Of a stretch of DNA of 64,000 nucleotides, positions 17,893-26,891 are shown one piece after another. The DNA comes from an uncultured Eggerthella sp. (GTDB lineage: Bacteria; Actinomycetota; Coriobacteriia; Coriobacteriales; Eggerthellaceae): positions 1-64,000 of the forward strand of contig UPYK01000005.1 in the NCBI GenBank assembly GCA_900538545.1. Reading direction: 5' to 3'. Position numbers and translations under genes: made by a program. Under the pieces are notes generated by a model. That model made no database searches. It saw only the letters and a program-made list of their open reading frames with translations, and was not told the DNA's origin. Position 1 is the stretch's first letter. Each line of letters begins with the position of its first letter.

Positions 17893-18282
17893 TTGGCGGT
17901 GGATCGGTTCTCCTTCGAACACGCGCTCGGCACCATCGAGGTGTCCATCGAGCACTTAGGTGCTTGCGTGGTAGTGTGCGTTTCAGGAGGCGATGAACCC
18001 CATATCGGCAGCGTCGTGCTCGCCGAAGCGCGCGCTTCGCTCACCGGCGAAGGCACAAGCGCCACCTCTTCAGTGCTCAACCGCCTCGGACATAAAGACG
18101 AATTCGTTGCCCGCACGGTAGCTGAAACGCTTGCCGCGGCGCTCGACACCACAGCGTGTTGCATCTGCGGCATCCATAAGGACAACGCCACCCCCGAAGA
18201 CATCCAAGCGAGCACCACCCTCGGCCATGAGATTGCAAGCATCCTTCTTGAACGGCTTGCTCCTAACTCCAGCCAGCAATGA
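17893..18282 (+). CDS. LpdD-like accessory protein of the UbiD-type decarboxylase
   Basis: About 129 residues. It resembles the small D-type proteins that accompany gallate and other hydroxyarylic acid decarboxylases, recently described as prenylated-flavin chaperone-like. Visible features are a central strand pair CVVVCVSGGDEPHIGSVVLA and a C-terminal helical region with CCICGIH. It is the first gene of the operon with an lpdC-type ubiD and ubiX. GGGGAGGGG at 17881-17889 points to a TTG start at 17893, or a GTG at 17899. The assignment leans on context as well as sequence. Confidence 0.65.
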   Translation: MAVDRFSFEHALGTIEVSIEHLGACVVVCVSGGDEPHIGSVVLAEARASLTGEGTSATSSVLNRLGHKDEFVARTVAETLAAALDTTACCICGIHKDNATPEDIQASTTLGHEIASILLERLAPNSSQQ

Positions 18283-18344
18283 GCGCTAAGCTTCCTATTC
18301 GCCCGCGAACGACCCGCAAACCCTTCCACACAGAAAGGCACGCC

Positions 18345-19826
18345 ATGACCACGAACAAGATCCATGACTTAAGAAGCGCGATCGATTATTTGAAGACCCA
18401 ACCAGGAGAGCTGATCGAGACCGATGTTGAGGTCGATCCTACTGCCGAGCTTTGTGGCGTGTATCGCTACATCGGTTCAGGCGGAACGGTCGAGCGCCCC
18501 ACTAAGACCGGCCCTGCCATGATCTTCAACAATATCTTGGGCCATCCTGATGCGCGTGTGCTGATCGGACTGCTCGCAAGCCGCAAGCGTGCGGCACACC
18601 TGATCGGCGTTGAACCCGATCGCGTGGCGTATGCGCTGAATGAAGCGCTGAACAGCCCCATCGCGCCGCGCTATCTAGATAAGAGCGAAGCACAGTGCCA
18701 GGAAGTCGTACATCTGGCAACCGAAGAAGGCTTCGATGTACGCAAGCTAGTGCCGGCACCCACTAACACCCCCGAAGACGCGGGTCCTTATATCACGTTC
18801 GGTCTGTGCTATGCCACCGACCCCGAGACGGGCGAACATGATGTGACCATCCACCGCCTATGCCTGCAAAGCCCTGATGAAATCTCTATCTACATGGTTC
18901 CCGGTGCCCGCCACATCGGCGCATTCTACGAAAAGGCCGAGAAGCTCGGGCGTCCGCTGCCCATCTCGATCAGCATCGGTGTCGACCCCGCGATCGAGCT
19001 TGCCACGTGCTTCGAGCCGCCTTCGACCCCGCTCGGTTACGACGAGCTCACTATCGCAGGTGCGTTGCGCGGTGAAGGCGTGGGGCTTGTGGATTGCCTC
19101 ACGATCGACGAGCACTGCATCGGTCACGCCGAATACGTGATCGAAGGCGAATTGATCCCCGGAAAACGCGTGGAAGAAGACCAGAACACCCATTCTGGCA
19201 AAGCCATGCCGGAATTCCCCGGTTACACGGGACCTGCCAACCCTTCGCTTCCCATCATCAAAGTGAAGGCGGTCACCACCCGCAAGGATCCCATCATGCA
19301 GACGTGCATCGGTCCTTCCGAAGAGCATGTCTCCCTCGCTGGCATTCCCACTGAAGCGAGCATCATTCAGCTGATCGAGGCTGCCATGCCCGGTCGTTTG
19401 AAGAACGTCTACTGCGCAAGTCCGGGCGGCGGTAAGTTCATGGCGGTGCTGCAGGTGCGCAAAGAGCAGCCTTCCGACGAGGGCCGCCAACGGCAGATGG
19501 CACTGCTCGCGTTTTCCGCATTCAGCGAGCTCAAGCACGTATTCCTCGTCGATGAGGATGTGGACCCCTTTGACATGAACGATGTGCTGTGGGCCATGAA
19601 CACGCGCTTCCAGGGAGATGCCGATATTATCACCATTCCCGGTGTGCGCACGCATCCGCTCGATCCGTCGAACGACCCCACCATGTCGCCTTCCATTCGC
19701 GATCACGGCATCGCAACGAAGGTCATCTTCGACTGCACGGTGCCCTACGATCAAAAAGACCGTTTCCAACGCGCACAGTTCATGAAGCTCGACCCACGCA
19801 AATGGGTCCCCGACTACGAAGGCTAG
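18345..19826 (+). CDS. lpdC: UbiD-family decarboxylase, gallate decarboxylase (LpdC) type
   Basis: 493 residues, a prenylated-FMN-dependent decarboxylase. The sequence closely follows Lactobacillus LpdC as I remember it: DVEVDPTAELCGVYRYIG, RKLVPAPTNTPEDAGPYIT, QTCIGPSEEHVSLAGIPTEA and LVDEDVDPFDMNDVLWAMNT. Gallate to pyrogallol is therefore the leading substrate guess; protocatechuate or related acids remain possible. The start is ATG 18345 (MTTNKIHDLRSAIDYL) with AGAAAGG upstream; the open frame extends 22 codons further. The cofactor would come from the ubiX gene 3 bp downstream. No transporter or regulator is adjacent. Confidence 0.88.
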   Translation: MTTNKIHDLRSAIDYLKTQPGELIETDVEVDPTAELCGVYRYIGSGGTVERPTKTGPAMIFNNILGHPDARVLIGLLASRKRAAHLIGVEPDRVAYALNEALNSPIAPRYLDKSEAQCQEVVHLATEEGFDVRKLVPAPTNTPEDAGPYITFGLCYATDPETGEHDVTIHRLCLQSPDEISIYMVPGARHIGAFYEKAEKLGRPLPISISIGVDPAIELATCFEPPSTPLGYDELTIAGALRGEGVGLVDCLTIDEHCIGHAEYVIEGELIPGKRVEEDQNTHSGKAMPEFPGYTGPANPSLPIIKVKAVTTRKDPIMQTCIGPSEEHVSLAGIPTEASIIQLIEAAMPGRLKNVYCASPGGGKFMAVLQVRKEQPSDEGRQRQMALLAFSAFSELKHVFLVDEDVDPFDMNDVLWAMNTRFQGDADIITIPGVRTHPLDPSNDPTMSPSIRDHGIATKVIFDCTVPYDQKDRFQRAQFMKLDPRKWVPDYEG

Positions 19827-19829
19827 GAC

Positions 19830-20423
19830 ATGAGCATGAAGCGGATCGTCGTAGGCATAAGTGGCGCGAGCGGAAGCCCGCTCGCGCTCCGCTTTCTTGA
19901 AGCGCTTCGTGCGCAAGATGATGTTGAGATCCATCTGGTGGTGTCCGATTCGGCGCTCTTGACCGCCTCGTACGAGCTTCCGGCGCAACAAGGCTCGACG
20001 GGATCGAATCCCTTCAAGCACTTCGCTCATGTCTACCATGAGCCAACCGCCTTCGATGCGAGTATCTCAAGCGGATCGTTCGAGGTGGATGCCATGATCA
20101 TCATCCCGTGCAGCATGAAGACAGTCGCAGGCATAGCAAGCGGATATGCCGATAACCTGCTCTTGCGCACAGCAGATGTGACCATCAAGGAGAAGCGCCC
20201 GCTCATCTTAGTTGCGCGCGAAAGCCCCTTGAGCCCGATCCACCTGAAGAACCTGAGCTATCTTTCAACGCTTCCAACCGTGAGCATCGTGCCGCCGCTC
20301 CTTACCTATTACGGAGGACAAACGACCGTGCAAGATATGGAAGATCACCTGATCGGCAAGATCTTCTCACTGCTCGGACTTTCCTACGAGCCCTTTCAGC
20401 GCTGGCATCCCGAAAAAAGGTGA
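19830..20423 (+). CDS. ubiX: Flavin prenyltransferase UbiX (LpdB type)
   Basis: 197 residues; joins dimethylallyl phosphate to FMN to form the prenylated FMN used by UbiD enzymes. The N-terminal flavodoxin-like motif is VVGISGASGSPLALRFLEAL. IIIPCSMKTVAGIASGYADN (about 90-109) and ERKP-like KEKRPLILVARESPLSPIHL are both typical. It follows the ubiD-type gene by 3 bp and ends at a palindromic repeat shared with the holA end. Confidence 0.94.
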   Translation: MSMKRIVVGISGASGSPLALRFLEALRAQDDVEIHLVVSDSALLTASYELPAQQGSTGSNPFKHFAHVYHEPTAFDASISSGSFEVDAMIIIPCSMKTVAGIASGYADNLLLRTADVTIKEKRPLILVARESPLSPIHLKNLSYLSTLPTVSIVPPLLTYYGGQTTVQDMEDHLIGKIFSLLGLSYEPFQRWHPEKR

Positions 20424-20448
20424 CAAACTACCCGGTCGTTCGACACCT
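20418..20448. repeat. Palindromic repeat between convergent ubiX and ribF
   Basis: Arms AGGTGACAAAC (20418-20428) and GTTCGACACCT (20438-20448) match at 9 of 11 positions around TACCCGGTC. Bases 20418-20442 are the exact reverse complement of 112-136. The element spans the ends of both convergent genes and covers the ubiX stop codon, so it could act as a bidirectional terminator or a REP-type site. It lacks a poly-T tail on either strand. Confidence 0.75.
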
Positions 20449-21380
20449 TAATCGAGAGGCAAGGTAGTGCGGACGTGCTCGATGTTGGCAAGGATGGTCT
20501 TGATCAGCTCGTCCACGGAATCGAACTTGATCATCGGGCGGATGTACTCGACGAACTCGGCCGTGATCTGATCCCCATAGATGTCCTGGTTGAAATCGAG
20601 GATATGCACTTCCATGGTTGCCTTGGTCTTATCCTCAAACACGGGTGAAACACCCACTGCAATAGCAGCACGATACTTGATCCCATTCACGTAGGCATAG
20701 CCACCGTACACGCCCTCGGAAAGCGTCTGCCTGTTCGTCGGCACGATGAGGTTTGCGGTGCTGAAGCCCATATCCATGCCTTCGCCGCGTCCAGGCTGCA
20801 CTTCATCAGTGATAGAAAAAGGACGACCGAGCAGGCGTTCTGCTTCTACTAGATCGTGTTCGGCAAGCAGGTTACGAATGCGCGTAGCGGTGATGGGCAA
20901 ACCATCTTCGCTCTGAAGGTTGTGCGCATCGATATGACAGATGTTCCTGGCGGCCCACTCCCCCAGATCAGCCACGCTTCCTGCCGCTTTTGCGCCGAAA
21001 TGGAAATCCAGCCCCACGTGCAGGTGCGCAGGAACGAACCCCTTGAAGGTTTGGTTCAAGAAATCGAGCGGACTCAAGGCAGCGAACTCACGCGTAAAAT
21101 GAAGGACCGCGACCGCATCCACCCCACTGCGTGCGAGCATCTCGATACGCTGCTCGTTGCTCATGAGCTTCTTCAGGCGATCAGCATGAAAGAGCTCATC
21201 AGGGTCGATATCGAAGGTGAGCGCGATGCTCTTCCCGTTATCCTTCCGCGCCGTCTCGCGGGCGCATTCAAGCAGGTAGCGATGCCCCTTGTGCACGCCA
21301 TCGAACACACCGAACGCGCAAGAAGCGTTGTCGAAGAGAGAATAGTCGAATGATTCATCGATGTTATAGATTTGAGCCAC
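20448..21380 (-). CDS. ribF: Bifunctional riboflavin kinase / FAD synthetase
   Basis: About 310 residues; makes FMN and then FAD. The N-terminal nucleotidyltransferase domain has AFGVFDGVHKGHRYLL, GLDFHFG and PITATRIRNLL. The C-terminal kinase domain has GFSTANL, where the usual PTAN is STAN, and EVHILDFNQDIYG. The start is proposed at GTG 21380, 6 nt after GGAG; an upstream TTG (21386) abuts that site. The start overlaps the truB end, in keeping with the common truB-ribF pairing. Confidence 0.92.
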   Translation of the reverse strand: MAQIYNIDESFDYSLFDNASCAFGVFDGVHKGHRYLLECARETARKDNGKSIALTFDIDPDELFHADRLKKLMSNEQRIEMLARSGVDAVAVLHFTREFAALSPLDFLNQTFKGFVPAHLHVGLDFHFGAKAAGSVADLGEWAARNICHIDAHNLQSEDGLPITATRIRNLLAEHDLVEAERLLGRPFSITDEVQPGRGEGMDMGFSTANLIVPTNRQTLSEGVYGGYAYVNGIKYRAAIAVGVSPVFEDKTKATMEVHILDFNQDIYGDQITAEFVEYIRPMIKFDSVDELIKTILANIEHVRTTLPLD

Positions 21381-22422
21381 GTTCAACTCCTAGAGAAAAG
21401 ATGCACTGAGCACATAGCTGTCCCTTCGATTCATCGAACCGATAGAGCGCTTTAATATGATTATCGACAAGAAGAGCCACCGTCTCGCCCTCAAAACAAG
21501 GATCAGACGAAGGAAAGACCTGAGTGGTACAACAAAAGTCGTCATGAGCGATATGAGTGAGCGGAATGTTGAGCGAAAGCTTCGCTGGCGAGATGGGTGC
21601 GCCATTGTCGATCTTACGAACGAGCTCGGTATCGCGCACGAACGCATAACGATACGGCAGCATGCGCAGCGGATCGACCGCAATGCTCGCAGGATCACCC
21701 TCAAAAGCTTCAAGGTACTCGAGCGAGATGCACTCTTCGATCGAGACAGCATCGAGCGCGCTGCGCTGCAATTCCGAAACGAAGGCGCCGCAACCGATGC
21801 GTTTGCCCAGATCACGCGCAATCGAGCGCATGTAGGTTCCACCCGATACCTCCATTGAAACACGCCAGACAGGCACCAGTTCGCTTCCCTCTTGGGCGGC
21901 AGGAAGCAGTTCACCAAGTGGCTTTTTTTCAACGGAGCGCAGCGTTGCGCTGAGCACCTCGAAGTCGCGCGGCTTCAGATCGATCACGTTGCCCTTGCGT
22001 GCTGCCGCATAGGATTTCTGCCCGTTCACCTTAACCGCAGAATAGACGGGCGGAAGCTGCTTGCCCTTGCCCACTAGCGATGCAACGACCTCACGCGCGA
22101 TCTGTTCGTTAAATAGGTCGCTGGGCGCTTCCCCGCGCGAGATCACTTCGCCTTCTGCATCATCGGTCGTGGTCGCACAACCGAACGCGATATCCATAAC
22201 ATAGGTCTTGTTGTGGCCGCTCATGAAGGCATCCAAGCGCGTAGCTGGACCGACTGCCACGCACAGCACACCCGACGCGAGCGGATCGAGCGTTCCCATA
22301 TGACCGACGCGCTTCTCGCCGAACACACGGCGCACGCGGTTGACCACATCATGCGAGGTCATTCCTTTTGGTTTATCGACCGCGAGAAGAAGCGATAATC
22401 CTGACGAGCCGCGCTTAGCCAT
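21364..22422 (-). CDS. truB: tRNA pseudouridine-55 synthase
   Basis: 352 residues; makes pseudouridine 55 in the T-loop of tRNA. The signature VGHMGTLDPLASGVLCVAVG, with the catalytic Asp, is near residue 45. KPKGMTSHDVV and GGTYMRSIARDLG also fit. It is slightly longer than E. coli TruB. The start is ATG 22422, where ATGGCTAA overlaps the nrnA stop; the open frame reaches 70 codons upstream through nrnA and is rejected. Confidence 0.93.
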   Translation of the reverse strand: MAKRGSSGLSLLLAVDKPKGMTSHDVVNRVRRVFGEKRVGHMGTLDPLASGVLCVAVGPATRLDAFMSGHNKTYVMDIAFGCATTTDDAEGEVISRGEAPSDLFNEQIAREVVASLVGKGKQLPPVYSAVKVNGQKSYAAARKGNVIDLKPRDFEVLSATLRSVEKKPLGELLPAAQEGSELVPVWRVSMEVSGGTYMRSIARDLGKRIGCGAFVSELQRSALDAVSIEECISLEYLEAFEGDPASIAVDPLRMLPYRYAFVRDTELVRKIDNGAPISPAKLSLNIPLTHIAHDDFCCTTQVFPSSDPCFEGETVALLVDNHIKALYRFDESKGQLCAQCIFSLGVERGSNL

Positions 22423-23470
22423 CAAGCTCTTCCCGCAAAGATCGGATGAGGATACACAGACGCTCGACTTCTGCTTCGGCATCTTCAGGAAAGCAGGTCT
22501 CGATGACATCGGTAGGGACTTCGATGAGCGCGTCTGCAAGTGATTTGTGATAGGTGAGCCCCGCAGCAGCCTTATGACCGCCGCCGCCAAAATCACGTGC
22601 GATCTGGGCCACATCGGTCTCGTCCTTCGCACGCAGGCTTCCGCGAATCTCGCCTTTGCCGTTCTCCTTCAAGATGAGCGCAACACGCACCCCAGCGATA
22701 CCGCGCAAGATATCGATAAGGATCTCGGCATCGTCGCGAATGGCGCCCTGCTCTTCGAAATCCGTATCCTTCAGATAGGAGCATACGAATGCACCGCCGC
22801 AGAAGAACATCATGCGCGAGAGCATGAGCTGCTCAAGGCGAAGCGAAGGAAGTGAGCGGCTTTGGAAGAACTCTCGCGCGATAAGGTTCGGCTCCGCACC
22901 GGCTTCAACGGTCTCAGCTGCATGGATGAAGCACGTAGGATTCACGTTCTGGTAAGAGAAACGTCCCGTGTCAGTCATGATACCTGTGAGCGCGCAGAGC
23001 GCCTGATCCTTACCCGTAGCGTTAAGGAGCTTCAAAAGCTCCCAGGCAAGATCGCTCGCTGAAGCGGAAGCGGGGTCGACGTAGTTAAGCTCGGCCATCG
23101 AAGTTTCCGAGGCATGATGATCGATCGTAATATGGTGCTTGGCGCGATCATGCACCGCCGCCGCGTCTTTCAAGCGATCCACATTGGGAACATCGATAGC
23201 GATGAACACCTCGACTTCATCGGTAAAGTCTTTCGCAGGCACGAGGTTTTCCAGCCCAGGAAGAAAGCCAAGCTTCTCTTCGACCGGATCCTCCGTTGCC
23301 AGAAGACCGGTTACCTGCTTCCCGAGCGCACGCAATCCGTGCTCAAGAGCGAGTCCAGCTCCCAAACAATCGCCATCGGGGTTCACGTGCCCGCAGATCG
23401 CAAAGGTATCATGCGCTTCTATGAAGCGTGCGATCTCCTCGAGCGTGGTATTCGACTGCGGTGTGAGCAC
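22415..23470 (-). CDS. nrnA: DHH family nanoRNase / pAp phosphatase (NrnA-like)
   Basis: 351 residues; predicted to degrade short oligoribonucleotides and 3'-phosphoadenosine 5'-phosphate, and perhaps cyclic dinucleotide products. DHH domain motifs are CGHVNPDGDCLGAGLAL, FIAIDVPN and HHITIDHHASE. The DHHA1 domain ends in DFGGGGHKAAAGLTY. It lies between rbfA and truB, as in many Gram-positive genomes. Confidence 0.9.
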   Translation of the reverse strand: MLTPQSNTTLEEIARFIEAHDTFAICGHVNPDGDCLGAGLALEHGLRALGKQVTGLLATEDPVEEKLGFLPGLENLVPAKDFTDEVEVFIAIDVPNVDRLKDAAAVHDRAKHHITIDHHASETSMAELNYVDPASASASDLAWELLKLLNATGKDQALCALTGIMTDTGRFSYQNVNPTCFIHAAETVEAGAEPNLIAREFFQSRSLPSLRLEQLMLSRMMFFCGGAFVCSYLKDTDFEEQGAIRDDAEILIDILRGIAGVRVALILKENGKGEIRGSLRAKDETDVAQIARDFGGGGHKAAAGLTYHKSLADALIEVPTDVIETCFPEDAEAEVERLCILIRSLREELDG

Positions 23471-23473
23471 GGG

Positions 23474-23851
23474 TTAGCCTTCCGCAGGATCTTCAGCACG
23501 AGCGTTCGCGTTGCGCGCAGCATCAGCGCTGAGAGCTTCAGCGATGCGTTGCGCGTTATCCACGCTCTCATCCAGGTGAAAGCGCAGTTCAGGCGCAACA
23601 CGCCAGGAAAGCTTCTTCGCCATGAGCGAACGGATGCGCCCTGCTGCCGCGTTGAAGGCCTGGGCTACTTCCGTGTAGCGCGAAGGTTCGGTCGAATAGT
23701 ACACGTTAGCGACCGAGCGATCGTAGCTCACCTCAACACCTGTGATGGTGACCATATCAAGGCGCGGATCGGAGATCTCGAAGAGCAATATCTCGGAAAT
23801 CACTTCGCGCGCCTGCTCGTTCACCCTTCTATTCGAGGAAGACTGCTTCAT
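23474..23851 (-). CDS. rbfA: Ribosome-binding factor A
   Basis: 125 residues; assists late 30S maturation and binds near the 5' end of 16S rRNA. The KH-like core is NEQAREVISEILLFEISDPR followed by VTITGVEVSYDRSVANVYYS and the C-terminal LRFHLDESVDNAQRI. The start is ATG 23851, 2 bp after the infB stop; the open frame runs 31 codons further into infB. Confidence 0.93.
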   Translation of the reverse strand: MKQSSSNRRVNEQAREVISEILLFEISDPRLDMVTITGVEVSYDRSVANVYYSTEPSRYTEVAQAFNAAAGRIRSLMAKKLSWRVAPELRFHLDESVDNAQRIAEALSADAARNANARAEDPAEG

Positions 23852-23853
23852 GC

Positions 23854-26580
23854 TTATTCCGTTCTCTCGACCTCGACCACACGATAGCCTTCGATGTGAT
23901 CGCCGATCTTGATGTCCTGGTAGCCTGCGATACCGATACCGCATTCATAACCACGAGCAACGCTCTTGACATCGTCTTTGAAGCGACGCAAGCTTTCAAT
24001 CTCGCCTTCGTAGACAACAGTGCCATCACGCACGATACGCACGGAATCGTCGCGGCTGATCTCGCCTTCAACGATGTAGCAACCAGCAACAACGCCCACC
24101 TTGGGCACCTTGAAGGTCTCGCGCACTTCAGCGATGCCGGTGTCTTCTTCCACGATATCAGGCGAAAGCAGACCGACACGCGCAGCGTTGATGTCTTCGA
24201 TCGCTTGATAGATAACACGATACAGACGGATATCGACCTTCTCGCGCGTAGCCACTTCACGGGTCTTGCCCGTAGGACGCACGTTGAAGCCGATGATGAT
24301 CGCATCGGATGCTGCGGCGAGTGTAACGTCGGTCTCAGTGATGCCGCCGACCGCCGCATGGATGATGTTGATCTTAACCTCGGACTGATCCATCTTCTCG
24401 AACGCATCGCGCAGCGCTTCGATCGAGCCTGCCACGTCGGCCTTGACGACCAGGTTAAGATCGGTGGTCTTGCCTTCTTCGATACGCGCGAACAGATCGT
24501 CGAGGTTCATGTGCGAACGCGACTCCTGCTTAGCAAGACGCTCACGCAGCGCGCGCTGCTCGGCCAAACGACGCGCATCGCGCTCGTCTTCGAACACGCG
24601 GAATTCGTCGCCTGCCGTGGGAACCGAGTTCAGGCCCAAGATCTCGACCGGGTCAGCGGGATGTGCTTCATCGACATGCACGCCGCGCGGATTGATGAGC
24701 GCGCGTACCTTGCCATAGGAAGTTCCAGCAACCACCACATCGCCCGTCTTGAGCGTACCACGATCGACGAGCACCGTTGCGACCGAGCCGCGGCCCTTGT
24801 CGAGGTTCGCTTCGATAACGAAGCCAGAAGCAGAAGCGTTCGGGTTCGCTTTCAGCTCGAGCACGTCTGCCTGCAGCAGAATGGTCTCGAGCAAGTCATC
24901 GATATGCAGGTTCTGGCGAGCCGAAACATCCACGAACATATTCTGGCCACCCCACTCTTCGGGAATGATGCCATGTTCGGTGAGCTCTTGGCGCACACGC
25001 TCGGGCGTAGCACCTGGCTTGTCGATCTTGTTGACCGCAACCACGATGGGAACATTCGCCGCATTCGCGTGATTGATAGCCTCAACGGTCTGCGGCATAA
25101 CGCCGTCGTCTGCCGCAACCACGAGCACGACTACGTCGGTAACCTTCGCACCGCGGGCACGCATAGCGGTAAATGCTTCGTGACCAGGGGTATCGATGAA
25201 TGTGATCTGACGGCCATCGATATTGACCACCGAAGCACCGATGTGCTGGGTAATGCCGCCCGCTTCCTTATCGGCAACGCCCGTCGAGCGGATCGCGTCG
25301 AGCAGAGAGGTCTTGCCGTGGTCGACGTGACCCATGACGGTGACCACCGGCGGACGCGGCAGCAGGTCGGCTTCGGAATCGTTGTAGACGACCGCGAATT
25401 CCTCTTCAGGAGAAACGACGCGCACCTTGCGCCCCAGGTCATCGGCGATAAGCTCGATAAGGTCATCGCTCATGGTCTGGGTGAGCGTGAGTGCCTGACC
25501 CAGCATGAACAAGCGCTTGATGATGTCGTTAGGAGAGACTTCGAGCAACTCGGCGAATTGAGCGACCGTGGAGCCTTGCGCAACCTCGACCACTGAATCG
25601 TCGAGCACGAGCGTTGGGTCGAGACCCTTCTCCAGTGCTTCGAGCTCAGCACGCTCACGCGCCTCCGCTTCGCGCTTTTCCTTGCGCTTCTTGCGCCTGC
25701 CCTGGCCTTCGTGAGAAGCAGCCTCAACAGCAGCGCGGGCTTCAGCGAGCACCTTATCGCGCTGGAACTTCTCTGCCTGAACAGCCATCTGGGCATAGCG
25801 ATCTTCGCCCTTGGTCTCCTGGACCTCAAGCTCGGGAACGGAAGGTTCGAAGCCCTTACGCTTCTTGCCCTTCTCGCCGCGACGCGAACCGCCCTGGTTC
25901 TGCTTTTCGTTCGCCTGGTTGTTCAAACGCTCGCGTTCGTTATTGATCTGATCGAGCAGCGAGGAGAACGAGCTACCCGCACTTACGGGAGCTGCCTTCT
26001 TCTCGCTCTTCGATGATTTAGAGGACTTGTTCATGCGAGACTGCAACGCCTCAGCGACCGCTTGCTTCTTGGCGACCTCAGCTGCGCGCGTTTCTGCTTC
26101 CGCTTTCATGCGCGCCTCATGCGCTTCACGCTCTACGCGCTCGCGCTCACGCTCGATCTGAGAAGCGAGGCTCTCGAACGGCGATGCAGGGGCTTTCTTG
26201 GCCGGCTGCGCATCGCCTTCTTCCTTCTTCGCACGACCAGCGAAGCCTTCCTTCTGCTGGCTTTCACGGCGGGCACGCTCAGCATCGCGCTGTGCGCGCT
26301 CTTTCTCCACTGCCGCGCGACGAGCCGCAGCTTCTTCGGCCTTCTTGGCCTCTTCTTTCGCCTGCTCTTCAGCCAGCTTCTTGGCTTCCTCTTCCTCAAG
26401 CTTACCTGCACGCTGCTTGATCTCGGGCTCAAGATTCTTGCGAATCTTCTCCACATAAGCATCCTGCAAAATGCTGGCGTGGCTCTTAGCGGGTATCTTC
26501 ATATCCGCAAGGCGGGCCAAGAGTTCTTTACTGGTCATATCGAACTCTTTAGCCAATTCGTGTACACGCATACCAGCCAT
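23854..26580 (-). CDS. infB: Translation initiation factor IF-2
   Basis: 908 residues. The N-terminal IF2_N domain (MRVHELAKEFDMTSKELLARL) is followed by a long charged Ala/Glu/Lys/Arg-rich linker (about 50-330). The GTPase domain has VMGHVDHGKTSLLDAI (about 417), IDTPGHEAFTAMRARG and VAVNKIDKPGA. The beta-barrel and C-terminal fMet-tRNA-binding domains are complete. The start is supported by GAGGAG 5 nt upstream. It sits in the canonical rimP-nusA-ylxR-infB-rbfA order. Confidence 0.96.
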   Translation of the reverse strand: MAGMRVHELAKEFDMTSKELLARLADMKIPAKSHASILQDAYVEKIRKNLEPEIKQRAGKLEEEEAKKLAEEQAKEEAKKAEEAAARRAAVEKERAQRDAERARRESQQKEGFAGRAKKEEGDAQPAKKAPASPFESLASQIERERERVEREAHEARMKAEAETRAAEVAKKQAVAEALQSRMNKSSKSSKSEKKAAPVSAGSSFSSLLDQINNERERLNNQANEKQNQGGSRRGEKGKKRKGFEPSVPELEVQETKGEDRYAQMAVQAEKFQRDKVLAEARAAVEAASHEGQGRRKKRKEKREAEARERAELEALEKGLDPTLVLDDSVVEVAQGSTVAQFAELLEVSPNDIIKRLFMLGQALTLTQTMSDDLIELIADDLGRKVRVVSPEEEFAVVYNDSEADLLPRPPVVTVMGHVDHGKTSLLDAIRSTGVADKEAGGITQHIGASVVNIDGRQITFIDTPGHEAFTAMRARGAKVTDVVVLVVAADDGVMPQTVEAINHANAANVPIVVAVNKIDKPGATPERVRQELTEHGIIPEEWGGQNMFVDVSARQNLHIDDLLETILLQADVLELKANPNASASGFVIEANLDKGRGSVATVLVDRGTLKTGDVVVAGTSYGKVRALINPRGVHVDEAHPADPVEILGLNSVPTAGDEFRVFEDERDARRLAEQRALRERLAKQESRSHMNLDDLFARIEEGKTTDLNLVVKADVAGSIEALRDAFEKMDQSEVKINIIHAAVGGITETDVTLAAASDAIIIGFNVRPTGKTREVATREKVDIRLYRVIYQAIEDINAARVGLLSPDIVEEDTGIAEVRETFKVPKVGVVAGCYIVEGEISRDDSVRIVRDGTVVYEGEIESLRRFKDDVKSVARGYECGIGIAGYQDIKIGDHIEGYRVVEVERTE

Positions 26581-26600
26581 GTAGTCTCCTCGTCCGTTTC

Positions 26601-26870
26601 CTAGTCTAAAACCGCGCTCATTACTTCTTGAGCGATTCGTTCGTTGTCTTCTTCGTTCACCTTCATGCGCAATGCCTTGTCGAGCTTGTGCGTTTGAAGG
26701 GCCTTTTCAAGGCAAGCAAGGCTGCAAAAGTAGGCACCTCTGCCATTCACTTTGCCGCTCGGGTCGTATTCGACCTGCCCGCAAGGAGTGCGCACGATGC
26801 GGATGAGCTCGCCTTTTTGGCAAGCTTTCCGACATTCGATGCAGGTGCGTTGTTTCGTGCGCTTCTCCAT
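26601..26870 (-). CDS. rnpM: YlxR family RNA-binding protein (RnpM)
   Basis: 89 residues. It has the YlxR fold signature RTCIECRK, then ELIRIVRTPCGQVEYDPSGK and NGRGAYFCSLACLEKAL. Members bind structured RNA, and a Bacillus homologue was recently reported to modulate RNase P. It lies between nusA and infB, its usual place. The two Cys pairs could hold a metal, but that is inference. Confidence 0.9.
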   Translation of the reverse strand: MEKRTKQRTCIECRKACQKGELIRIVRTPCGQVEYDPSGKVNGRGAYFCSLACLEKALQTHKLDKALRMKVNEEDNERIAQEVMSAVLD

Positions 26871-26891
26871 TTTTCTGCCTTACCGTGCGCC

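Noticed and set aside
18858..20039. Long 393-codon open frame antisense to the UbiD-type gene
   Set aside because: It is a shadow of a well-supported gene; its translation shows no family features and no ribosome-binding site.
23896..25596. 566-codon plus-strand open frame opposite infB
   Set aside because: It is the antisense of the IF-2 GTPase region. Long antisense frames recur here (also 4314-5543, 43764-45017) because of codon bias.
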